From Uranotaenia lowii (Eukaryota; Arthropoda; Insecta; Diptera; Culicidae): 64,000 bases of DNA. Below are positions 56,701 to 64,000 of this stretch, one piece after another; position 1 is the stretch's first letter, and each line of letters starts with the position of its first letter. The position numbers and the translations under genes were made by a program. The notes beneath the pieces were generated by a model. The model was not told the DNA's origin, ran no database searches, and was given only the letters and a program-made list of their open reading frames with translations. The DNA lies in contig NC_073693.1 of the NCBI RefSeq assembly GCF_029784155.1, forward strand, positions 165,283,104 through 165,347,103. Reading direction: 5' to 3'.

Positions 56701-59466
56701 ACTACCTGCATGGCACCTTTGTTGGCTGCAACGACGGTACCGCTGGTTTTCTGTACGTTTTCCAATTTCGACACGGAATTGGTAAAATGATTCGAAGCTC
56801 CGGAGTCGAAATACCAGCTTGAATCTTCGCCAAAATGTGCGCTTCCATTCGTCGATAAAACGGTACACCATGCTTTCGACTTCCTATCTTTAGATGGACA
56901 ATCCCTTGAAAGATGGTTAGGCGATTTACATATTCTGCATTTTGGACCTCGTTTCATGTCCGATGGTTGCCTTTCTTGGTGCTGTTTCGGTGGTGGTTTT
57001 GAAAAATGTTTCCTCCCTGCATACGCTGTTCCTGCTGATGGCTCAGGTGCTCTAACTTCCTGCAGTAGCTTCGTCTTGATGACATCGCCGTTGATTGCTG
57101 CTCCGGAGTTTTCGAGTGCCATCACCATTGGGCTGTACGATTCCGGCAATCCTGCCAACAGAAGAGTTCCGACCCACTCTTCGCTTATGTCAAAACCGAT
57201 TCCACGTAGTTGATGTGCTGTGGTTACTATGGTGTTGACATACGTTTCCATGGAGTCGCTCGTTGCTAGGGACGTTGTAATTAGTTTTCGCAGCAAGCCA
57301 ACTTTTCGTGTCAGCCCGGAATCCTCAAACGCTGCTTCCAATTTCGACCACGTTTCCTGCGCAGTCCTCGCTTCCCTCACATGGACATAATTCGTAGGGT
57401 CAAGAAGAAGAATTATTTTTCCACGCGCTTTTCGGTCCTTCACCGGGTTTACGACCGGCATGGTTCCATCCTCGTTCGGTGTCGGCTTCACCACGTCCCA
57501 CAAGTCCTCCAGTTCGAGAAAAGTCTGGACTGCGAATTGCCACGTGGACCAATTTTCACGGCCCATTAGCAATTCTATCGATGGCAAATTCAGCGAACTG
57601 AAAGCTTTTGCTGTTGCAGCTACATCGCCTTGACCGGTAGACATAATCGAAACTCGCGACGGTACTTTTTTAAAAACTCGAATACAAAAAACTTTTACTT
57701 TTTAACTTTTTGGCTCTGGGCCCATAACCTTTTGGAATATGGAGAGCCGTAAAGAACGAACTAGCTTCGTTTACAGTTGGAACAAGAGAGAGATTTTATT
57801 CAAAAATTTAAACATGGATTACTATGATTATTTGCTACTACTAAACGCTTGCTTAGATCAACAGAAATCATTTTGTTTGCAATATGTTGGTACTTTTTTG
57901 TACTCTCTAAATTTAAACAAAAATCGTTAAGGTAATAAAATGTGGAGAATCTGCATCTGTGCGTCATTCGGCCAGTTTATGAAGGTTGAAAATCGAAAGA
58001 AAGGCAAATTTAAAATGGAAGAATTCGACTCTTAACGAAAAAAAACTTCAAAAGAGACAATACTCAAACTCACTTCTTTTGGGTGACACGGAAACTGGAT
58101 TGCTTTGCATTGCATGCATGAGAATGTCTTTAACCAAATCCGACTGTTCATTGTTGGGTGGAACCTGAAACATGTTAAAAACAAGAATGAGCGCTCTTAA
58201 AGCTTCTACCTGAGTTGAGAAAATTTACATTGTCCCGTCCATTTTTACTGTTTTCGTTGCAAAGTTGTTTAGGATCCTTGACGTGCAAGCCAGCCGAAAT
58301 CATGGCTGCAAAATCACTTGCCATTCCAAGAGACGGAGGATTCGAGCCACTCATTGGTCCCATGTGTCCGCCGAGAGCCCCTGAGGGCGGCAACGTGGAT
58401 CTGTTAATACTGTTACTTCCGCCTGGACCGCACGGCCCTGCATTCATAGAACTTCCTCCAGTACCATTGCCACCGGTGGCACTTCCCATCATGTTGTAGT
58501 ATCCATTTCCTCCAGCTGAACTTACACTGGGCATTCCCATGTTCATACTGCTGTTCAGATTGTTGCCCATGAAACTGCAGGATGGGGAATTACTGCTTGC
58601 CAGATGACCCGGCAATATCCCATGATTTCCTCCCGAGCGTTCTTTCAAAGCACCGGTCGACTGAATAACACCGCTTCCGATTTGTGGCGCACCAGATGGC
58701 GAACGATTATGGTTTCTGTTGGAAAAAAAGAAAACAAAAATTAATTCTGGTTTTGAATGTTTGGGCTGTTTTTTAGGTTTTCAGAACTCACGTGCTCATG
58801 TGGTGATGCTGTGGAGGACCACCGTGAGACATTTTAGTGTTAAAATGATCTGGAGCACCGTGGTCGGATGTCATTTGTGGACCACCACCTAAACCCGGAG
58901 GAATATTCGGTGGCATCATTGCTGAGTGATGCTGTTGAGATTGTGGTGATGGCTGTGGCTGCTGTTGTTGCTGCTGCTGATGTAACGGAAGCCCTGGAAC
59001 TGGTTGGTGTCCACCTGGACCTTTGGGAGACGGTGTACTCCTAGTGGCCGACGATAAAGACAAATCCACCGAGCCAAGTGGCATTCCGGGGTTTCGTCCA
59101 AATGTTGGCAGCATTTGATTGATTTCAATATTCTTAATACGAAAAAAAAAAATTAATATCGGGTAACCCAGCTGAGTCTGTGAGTAGAGTTCACTTACAT
59201 TTTTGTGGTTGGCGGTCATAAAATTGTACAATTGTTCCTGATGAGTTGGAGGAGTATGCCAGGTTAGGGGAGATCTAGCTAAAGACCGTTCGCTCGACAT
59301 GTGCGCTAGCTGTGGCTGCCGAGGAATGTACGATGGCACCTGTAAGGAATTTTCAATGAATTTTTTATCTGACATTCAAATCGAGATGTCTCTCAAATAC
59401 CTGTAGCGGATTCCAAGTGGAATTTGGCTGTCCAAGTCGCCCATGCGGGGGGTTGTGTCCGGACAT
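50756..59466 (-). CDS. TCF20/RAI1-like protein with C-terminal ePHD domain
   Basis: Chromatin-associated protein of the TCF20/RAI1 type. Seven exons: 59401-59466, 59199-59339, 58792-59132, 58229-58715, 58074-58164, 51218-53097 and 50756-51157. Every phase matches; total 1136 codons including stop. Residues 1-360 are low-complexity Pro/Gly/Ser/Gln/His-rich. The middle (about 380-930) is Ser/Asp/Glu-rich and disordered, with a basic Lys-rich patch (KRKKVLKKKPS). The C-terminus (about 935-1130) is an extended PHD: CVFCKMGPHKMRMGDLFGPY, then VWMHEDCLIWAPGVHIIGTR, then CRLCSQYGAMVSCLHRGC and HVICARKANW, ending SLCETHCKDDS. This matches the ePHD nucleosome-binding module at the C-terminus of TCF20 and RAI1. 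Intron 5 carries a complete copia element in the same orientation. Transcription regulation is by family analogy. Confidence 0.88.
53404..53537 (-). repeat. 3' LTR of the copia element
   Basis: 134 bp, identical to 57730-57863; on the minus strand begins TGTTGATCTAAGC. Confidence 0.93.
53550..57644 (-). CDS. Copia gag-pol polyprotein, 1364 aa
   Basis: Single-frame polyprotein of a Ty1/copia retrotransposon. Order: gag with a CCHC zinc knuckle (CRICKSPNHLSRDC, about residue 235); aspartic protease with DSGASNH (about 278); integrase with its HHCC zinc site ending CSTCAMGK, then catalytic VHSDVCGP (about 470), the second aspartate in TDNGKEF and the glutamate in QNGLAERVNR (about 566); reverse transcriptase from about 900 with KARLVAQGF and the YVDDMVV catalytic box (about 1050); and RNase H with DADWAGD (about 1214). 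Length and order are normal for the family and no catalytic residue is missing. Start codon chosen as the first ATG, about 85 bases after the primer-binding site. Confidence 0.95.
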   Translation of the reverse strand: MSTGQGDVAATAKAFSSLNLPSIELLMGRENWSTWQFAVQTFLELEDLWDVVKPTPNEDGTMPVVNPVKDRKARGKIILLLDPTNYVHVREARTAQETWSKLEAAFEDSGLTRKVGLLRKLITTSLATSDSMETYVNTIVTTAHQLRGIGFDISEEWVGTLLLAGLPESYSPMVMALENSGAAINGDVIKTKLLQEVRAPEPSAGTAYAGRKHFSKPPPKQHQERQPSDMKRGPKCRICKSPNHLSRDCPSKDRKSKAWCTVLSTNGSAHFGEDSSWYFDSGASNHFTNSVSKLENVQKTSGTVVAANKGAMQVVAKGKLKLLPECSQDDEPIEVNDVQVIPEISTNLISVSQIVKRGHTVTFSAAGVKVNEGNGNLVATGVLENGLFRLAQLPLPTAMSASSVVDIKLWHRRMGHLNLESVQRLKRGMVSGVQFDGPAEIEDRCSTCAMGKQTRLPFNKQGSRAQEILEVVHSDVCGPMEVNSLGGRRYFLTFTDDKSRRIAVYFLKEKSANEIFEAFENYRCSSERQTGRKLKILRTDNGKEFRNKKLEDHLNSLGVRHQTTADYTPEQNGLAERVNRTVVERAKCMLFEADLPKSFWAEATATAVYLVNRSPTKGHEVTPEEMWSGKKPNLAHIRVFGSPAMVHIPKQKRRKWDAKSHECIFTGYESETKAYRLWDPRKKTLVTSRDVVFVSENPKRSSVVSVPVRKVVPLDFEQTVQDDQLQFPAVVEQSGSDKVVPVPEGECVVEVSADEGSSNYDSADESNDNSNDAARDVTTNALPPQLSSNPPVSQALRRSGRERYLTGKLKNFLFPSTGLPSNRFSDDPPPSNSNRGPEPGNENPHQGLAAKSIQGGDPRTRSEALKSPDARHWQEAMDEEYRSLIENGTWDLVELPANRKAVGCKWLFKKKLDGNGEVVRHKARLVAQGFSQKFGVDFDEVFAPVAKQVTFRALLVVASSRNMVVKHVDVKTAYLHGQLDEIVYMKQPEGYAVGNSVCRLNKSLYGLKQSARVWNHTLDSFLRKMSFSISKADPCLYIRRTGTVIAYLLVYVDDMVVITETEEEFQEIFQGLLTNFRINNLGDIKHFLGMEVVRGPDGFKLSQQQYIRKLTQQFGLGEAKPSKIPLDPGYLQQKEEKERLPNNQQYLSLIGGLLYVAVHTRPDVAVSTSILAQKSSCPTQLDWNEAKRVLRYLNTTSDFKLKLGSTEGELAMYVDADWAGDARDRKSNSGHAVFFGGGIISWGSRKQACVSLSSTEAEFVALAEGCQELLWVRRLISEISGDESIPAKVFEDNQSCIKMVDSDRIERRSKHIDTRYFFVRDLKQKGVIQLQYCPTEDMVADVLTKPLQRVRLEKLRAKMGVLTG
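57730..57863 (-). repeat. 5' LTR of the copia element
   Basis: 134 bp, would supply the promoter of the element; identical to 53404-53537. Confidence 0.93.
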
Positions 59467-59771
59467 TGTAACGTACAATTAATTTAAGATTGCTCCTTAT
59501 ATAGATGAATTATATAGTGATGGAGTTTTTATAGTTTTTCGCTTATCTGGAACATTTTACAAGCTGAGGAAAAATGGAAAAGACAAAACTTTAGAAATCT
59601 GTATTAAATATCTTTAATTATAATACGAGTAGCTGATCCCGTACGAACTTTGTTTCGCTTTTTACTTTCAATGTGTGTTGAGAAGTTTGTGTCTAAATGG
59701 TTATTGTGTAAAAATGGATTACAACAATATTGCCTTTGTTGAAAACGCAGGTTTCAGTGGTGTAATAGAGT
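59467..59771. promoter_or_regulatory. Upstream region of the TCF20-like gene
   Basis: AT-rich sequence in front of the first coding exon; must hold the 5' UTR and possibly the promoter or first intron. No core-promoter motif can be assigned with confidence. Confidence 0.3.
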
Positions 59772-59782
59772 TACCTTTATTC

Positions 59783-60243
59783 TTTTTTTTTTTAATTTAT
59801 TTGATCATTAGGATTTTAACATCTGGATGTCATTCATCCCTCTCTAAACTTTAAGGTAAAATTAAAATTTGTCAAATAATTTTGTTGATTTTAAAAACTT
59901 GATCATTTTGTTCTCCTCTTCTGGATCGTTAGATAGCGCGGTACGCAGGTCGTGATTAATCCCATTGAGTGTTCGTTGCTGGTCGTAGCTGGGGCAGTTG
60001 ATGATGAGGTGTTTTACTGTAATTGTCACATTACAGAATGGGCACACGGGGGGCTCGTCCTTGTCCGTAAGGTATCCATGGGTAATTCGAGTATGTCCGA
60101 TTCTGAGGCGTGTAAGAGCTCTTCGCTCCCAGTAGGATTTTCTGTCGGTCCAGAGTTGGGTGGTATTTTTTATTTCGCGCAATTTGGATGTTGTATTCCT
60201 AAGCCATTTTATTTCCCATCGGTTTCGAACGGCGTCCATTTCG
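59783..60243 (-). mobile_element. 5'-truncated I/R1-type LINE with 11-bp TSD
   Basis: 461-bp insertion flanked by TACCTTTATTC (59772-59782 and 60244-60254), with a poly(A) tail on the minus strand (plus-strand T run at 59783). It encodes the C-terminal end of a LINE polyprotein (59862-60239): ALTRLRIGHTRITHGYL followed by the CCHC-like CPFCNVTITVKHLIINC, typical of elements with an RNase H domain. Heavily truncated at the 5' end and inactive. Confidence 0.88.
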
Positions 60244-60299
60244 TACCTTTATTCATGTTTCGTCTGTGACGTTAGAAGAATACAACTATATTAATTAGC

Positions 60300-61090
60300 G
60301 ATAGCTAATTGTCACTTTCCACTTCTTATATTACCTAATCGGGAAAGTACTCATTTTTCAATGAGTACTTTGATATTCTGGCAACACTGTTGTGTTACCA
60401 CAAACCCAATTTGAGTATTCTCCCCTAACCGTGTAATAATGTGAACATTTGTACCGCCTTTATCATCATCACCTGTCATCAGCAATCATTGATCCATTGT
60501 TCTCGATTGCGAATTGAACATAGCAATAGGAACCAAAACAAACAATATTTTGGTTCTGCCCGTGGCAGCAGAAGTTTGCTGCTTACTGCTGTTCCGGAGG
60601 AAACCGTAAGTTTCAACACCGCCCCTCAATTCGTAAATTGAGAATGCTGAAAAGCTTCGCGTGCCTCGCTTTTGGTAACGCCTCCGTGAACGCGTCAGCT
60701 GGCTGATCCTCAGTAGAGATGTGTCGCATAGATAGCTGACCGCTTGTTATGATGTCTCTGATAAAAGCATACTTAACGTCCACATGCTTCATCCGCTGAT
60801 GGGTTCGCACCTCTTCCAGATACTGGATGCAAGGGATGTTGTCCTCCATTAACGTGAAAGGACTGCTAACCACACCCAATTCACCTAGGAAGTTTGTTAA
60901 CCACAAACCTTCCTTGATTGCATGGCAAAGGGCTCCTATCTCAGATTCTGTCGACGACAGACTGACCGTCTGCTGACGTTTCGTTGACCACGAAACTAGA
61001 TTCCCGAAGATCATGTAAGCGTAACCTGATATAGATCTTCGATCATCGGAGTCGTTGGCAAAATCTGCATTAGCATATCCGAAAAAACAG
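60300..61090 (-). mobile_element. Truncated copia element: RNase H end plus LTR
   Basis: 61014-60613 encodes the RNase H end of a copia polyprotein (NLVSWSTKRQQTVSLSSTES, VDVKYAFIRDIITSGQLSM, ADAFTEALPKARHAKLF) and ends in a stop; the frame extends up to about 61078 (FGYANADFANDSDDRRSI). It is followed by a purine tract GAGGGGCGG and an LTR beginning TGTTGAAACTTACGG (60618 downward). The LTR's far end is not certain. A different copia family from the intact one at 53404-57863: RNase H residues are clearly diverged. Confidence 0.8.
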
Positions 61091-61094
61091 AGAC

Positions 61095-61215
61095 AAAATA
61101 AAGTGTCCAGATCAGTACAGCTTCAAATAAATTAAACTGAAGGCAAACAAGAACGATTTAATAATGGGTATGGCCTCCTTTAGCCTTCAACACCTCCTAC
61201 AAGCGCTTCGGTATA
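61095..61215 (-). pseudogene. Tc1/mariner transposase C-terminus and TIR
   Basis: Minus strand reads VESIPKRL, a stop, EVLKAKGGHTHY and a final stop, the standard end of Tc1 transposases. It is followed at once by a TIR-like sequence (GTACTGATCTGGACACT at about 61108-61124). The rest of this copy is missing or rearranged. Confidence 0.7.
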
Positions 61216-61577
61216 CTTTCAACATACAGTCATAACTACTTCTAAAATTATTAATGAAATGCATATTTTTCAGGCACTATTGAGCAGTTCGGTATCCTAG
61301 GAAGCCTAAAGGAATTCAGAGTGCACAATGCAAGTGATTATTATAATATAATACAGTTTTTTAAGCTGGTTACTAGACTGCCCTAAATTTGTATGAGAAA
61401 TTTAAAACCTTGTAAATGTTATGCGCTACAGGCTAAAATTGATCCTAGGCCTACTTCAAGATCTCGTGCCAAATTTGGGCCATTTCGGATCATGGGAAGG
61501 GGTCGTTCGACAAACCTGAAGTTTGTATATTGTCGCCGTACCCCCAAACCGGAGCTTTCGCCAACATCACTGACGAC

Positions 61578-62043
61578 CAGGGGTGTCAGGTGTCCTGATT
61601 TTTCAGGATTTGTCCTGATTTTAGAGAGGCCGTCCTGATTTTTCAAAAACGCTTGAATTGTCCTGATTTTTGAAAAATAGCCCTTTAAATGCCCTGATTT
61701 GTCCTGATTTTTCAAAAATATCTAAACTATAACTAAATTTATTGTTTAATGGTAAGAAAATCAATCAAATCTTTAATAAAATAGTTTAACTAGTTAAACC
61801 GATAATAATTTTTTGCTCAAATGATATTTTAATAGTGGTTTTCGATATTAACTTTAGGACAGCCAAGGTTCTTCTCACCTTAGTTGCATAATTTGTGGCG
61901 TCTTTATCACCTGTATTTCGCCTTTAGTTATGCAATCTAAGTAGCGCTGCATGTTATTTTCATCAATTTAGTGGTGTCCTGAAAAATCCTGATTTTTTAT
62001 ATCGCGATGTCCTGATTTTTGTCAAAACCACCTGGCACCCCTG
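61578..62043. mobile_element. 466-bp hAT MITE with CTGATTTTT repeats
   Basis: Starts CAGGGGTGTCAGGTG and ends CACCTGGCACCCCTG, flanked by the exact 8-bp duplication CTGACGAC (61570-61577 and 62044-62051). Both ends are full of TCCTGATTTTT motifs, the reverse complement of the AAAAATCAGG motif in the element at 26539-27600. No coding region. Same family or close relative, mobilised in trans. Confidence 0.92.
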
Positions 62044-62232
62044 CTGACGACATTGCATGTTAACCAGACTTCTATCAAATATCTTCCACATGTCAGAACC
62101 GAACAAAAGAAAGGGATGCCGATTGCCGAGGTATTTGGTGAATTTGTCATCGTCGCTGGTCGGCAAGGTTGCCAATCACCAGCGCGAAAACATCGGATTT
62201 CAACTGCATTGACAATATAAGGAAACATTGAC

Positions 62233-62530
62233 GACTATTCGGAAGCCTCAAGCCAATCGTCGGAGTGGAACTGTCGACTGGAAACTGCGTGGTAAGATTT
62301 TGAAGACGTTTGAGGAATTCCAGTCTGTCGGGCCGTGATTTGGCCAGATTCGACTCCGGGAAGGAATCAAGTCGTATCGAGCTAGCAAACAGCCAAATTG
62401 AACCATTAAACAGAATAGTGTGTCCGAAATCCGTTCTCGGAAGCTATACGACCAGGTGCTGACCAAGTTCGACGGGTGTCTTCTGATAGACGATGAAACC
62501 TACATATATCACTGGCCATACTGACTGGAC
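62233..62530 (+). pseudogene. Mariner-type transposase remnant
   Basis: Decayed plus-strand copy related to 25693-26112: readable as RRSGTVDWKLRGKILK, IRLREG, SYRASKQPN, RSRKLYDQVLTKFDG and then the start of the catalytic domain (LLIDDETY), with at least two in-frame stops. Followed by a TIR-like ACTGACTGGACACT at about 62519-62532, matching the one at 61108-61124 in inverse orientation. Confidence 0.75.
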
Positions 62531-63169
62531 ACTCGATTTCGTTTGTTGGATAATTTTTCCAACAGTACGCAATATCGATTCCAGAGTGCGCATCGATCGA
62601 TTTGGAGAAATGCTATATTGACAAAAAAAATCAGCCAGAAAATGGTCGAATTTTTGTTCTAAGTGTCATGTCACTGTGATCAGTGCCTGTATGTTCAGGC
62701 TGACTTCGGACAAATCTCAGGTCAAAAATTTTACTTAGGAACGTCTATGTTTTTGCCGAAAACTTTGCACGAAAAGCCTGGGAGCACCATGCTTTTCAAA
62801 AGAAGTTACAAATGTGATTTTTGTCAATTATTTTTCAATTTGGAGTATCGCGTCTATATCACCTTTCAAAAAGTTGAGAATAAAGGCATAACTACTCCTA
62901 AACTTATTAATGAAATGCATATTTTTCGGGTACTATCGGCCGAAGGGAACCAAAGCTATTGATGAAAAACTGGTTTTCATGTTTCTCCCGAACAAAATGT
63001 CTCAAAATCCCATACAAACTTCAAACTCGTTGAGCGACCCCTTCCCGTGATCCGTTATGCCCCTAATTTGGCATGAAATCTTGTGCTAGGCCTAGGACTA
63101 ATTTTAGCCTGCAGCACATAAATTTTTCAAAAGTCGGGTCATTTGGGGCACTCCACTGGTTACGTGTTA

Positions 63170-63640
63170 TTGGAACTGGGATCTGCTCTGGAACTTAACA
63201 CAACTAGAAATGAAACCTGAACCATGAATCCTGTAACCTGTGGCATGAAATATGAGACCTACACCTAGGAAACGAGACTTGGATCTTAGACCTGAGTCCT
63301 GAGACTTGACATTTGAACGAGACCTGAGACACGAGACATACGACTTAAGAGTTGAGATATGGTACATGAAAATATGAGACGTGACAACAGAGAGTTGAAA
63401 AGTGAGACATGCGAATTGGTAAGTTAGATGAGGACGTGAAACTTAGAAGTTTGATGTTAGAAATGAAACGTAACACGCTAGAAGTGAGACGTTTGAAGTG
63501 AGACATTGAAAATGAGACGTGGAGACGAGCGAAGTGAGAAGTGGACGAGAGATCTGGTACGTCATTTCTCACGTCTCAGACTTTTCACTTCTGAATTTTG
63601 ACTTCTCACGTCTCAAGTCTCAAACCTCATACTCCAAATC
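63170..63640. repeat. Degenerate GAGACNTGA array with strand switch
   Basis: About 400 bases of loosely repeated GAGACCTGA, GAGACATGA and AAGTGAGACG units, purine-rich on the plus strand. At about 63565 the bias flips to pyrimidine-rich TCTCACGTCTCA units. The pyrimidine form recurs at 63930-64000 (CAGGTCTCATGTC). No gene. Confidence 0.8.
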
Positions 63641-63654
63641 ATAATGGAGGCCCT

Positions 63655-63899
63655 CAGAATCGGAGGGGTGCAAGTGCCAAAATCATCAATTTTGAGTTAA
63701 ATATACCTAACGATTCTTCATGTTTCAATGTACATCTGGCGCAAAACTCATATTTTTTTTATAATTTTTTGAACACTTTTTTAATTGAATTAATACTGCA
63801 CGATTTCGAAAAATATATGAAAAATCGAGCACCTTCACAATTTTGAAGCGCGTTTTCTCGAAACTATCATTTAGGCACTTGCACTCCTCTGATCCTAAG
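63655..63899. mobile_element. 245-bp MITE inside the GAGAC array
   Basis: Inverted ends around AGAATCGGAGGGGTGCAAGT (63656-63675) and ACTTGCACTCCTCTGATCCT (63878-63897); AT-rich middle without coding. It interrupts the simple-repeat array, which continues on its right side. Target duplication not certain. Confidence 0.7.
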
Positions 63900-64000
63900 C
63901 GCCTCAATTGCCTCATGTCCATTGATTCAGGTCGCAGGTTTTGTATTTCAGGTCTCATGTCTTGATCGTCGTTCAATTTTTCATGTCTAATACCTCAGGT

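Larger units (their letters stand above)
53404..57863 (-). mobile_element. Complete copia element, identical LTRs
   Basis: 4,460-bp Ty1/copia retrotransposon in intron 5 of the TCF20-like gene. LTRs at 53404-53537 and 57730-57863 (134 bp each) are identical by eye. The target duplication is GAAAT (53399-53403, 57864-57868). On the minus strand the 5' LTR is followed by the primer-binding site GGTTATGGGCCCAG, complementary to initiator methionine tRNA, and the 3' LTR is preceded by the purine tract GAGAAGGAG. One uninterrupted polyprotein frame lies between. All parts expected of an autonomous copia are present and undamaged, so insertion is very recent. Confidence 0.95.
61419..63120. repeat. 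Inverted pair of a 115-bp repeat
   Basis: Positions 61419-61533 and 63001-63118 are inverted, diverged copies; both contain CAGGCTAAAATT, CCTAGGCCTA and GGGAAGGGGTCG in one orientation or the other. Also, 61230-61285 and 62885-62940 are direct copies around TTATTAATGAAATGCATATT. Between them lie a hAT element and a mariner remnant. Looks like remains of a repeat family scattered by later insertions; a variant is also present at 16170-16240. Confidence 0.7.

Noticed and set aside
1..64000. CRISPR array, bacterial operon or prophage
   Set aside because: No evenly spaced repeats with unique spacers and no prokaryotic gene organisation; the window is intron-bearing insect DNA.

Overview
This is nuclear DNA of a dipteran insect, most likely a culicine mosquito (Aedes/Culex type). 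The basis is spliced genes with GT-AG introns, insect-like orthologues (a TrpA1 channel, a CIZ1-type zinc-finger protein, a TCF20/RAI1-type ePHD protein), very long AT-rich introns, and a dense nested load of Jockey/CR1/I-type non-LTR elements, copia elements, Tc1/mariner, hAT and other inverted-repeat elements. The species call is inference; no database was searched.

Layout. 1-4345: 5'-truncated Jockey-like retrotransposon on +, split by a 2.56-kb non-autonomous hAT element with an exact 8-bp target duplication. 6544-20926 (+): the membrane and C-terminal half of TrpA1 in seven exons; the ankyrin-repeat half lies upstream of the window. Its intron between S5 and the pore helix is about 12.4 kb. 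That intron holds a degraded CR1-like element carrying another retroposon, a palindromic GGCCGAA array, an inverted-repeat element containing a second RT fragment, several minus-strand spliced exon sets (a candidate nested gene of unknown function), and a perfect 528-bp palindrome. 21947-25289: Tc1-type element with two further elements nested inside. 25310-26280: mariner transposase fragment inside a fold-back. 26539-27600: hAT-type element. 28351-30039: small inverted-repeat element, tRNA-like SINE head, and a miniature copia-type LTR element carrying a minisatellite. 31932-40422 (-): CIZ1-like gene. 40423-45878: no gene recognised. 45879-48397 (-): exon-like blocks of an unidentified gene, with a large inverted duplication. 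50756-59466 (-): seven-exon TCF20/RAI1-like gene encoding 1135 aa, with a complete copia element (identical 134-bp LTRs, intact 1364-aa polyprotein) in intron 5. 59783-64000: fragments of I-type and copia retroelements, mariner pieces, a second hAT element and low-complexity arrays.

The host genes have no obvious shared pathway: one is a sensory cation channel and two are nuclear proteins. The most notable structures are the perfect palindrome flanked by a 15-bp direct repeat, the candidate gene nested in TrpA1 with an unresolved reading-frame switch, two frame-compatible and therefore probably mutually exclusive exons in the CIZ1-like gene, the miniature LTR element, and the apparently intact copia insertion. 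Exon boundaries were read by eye from splice consensus and phase. They are firm where many exons keep frame (TrpA1, CIZ1-like, TCF20-like) and tentative elsewhere.
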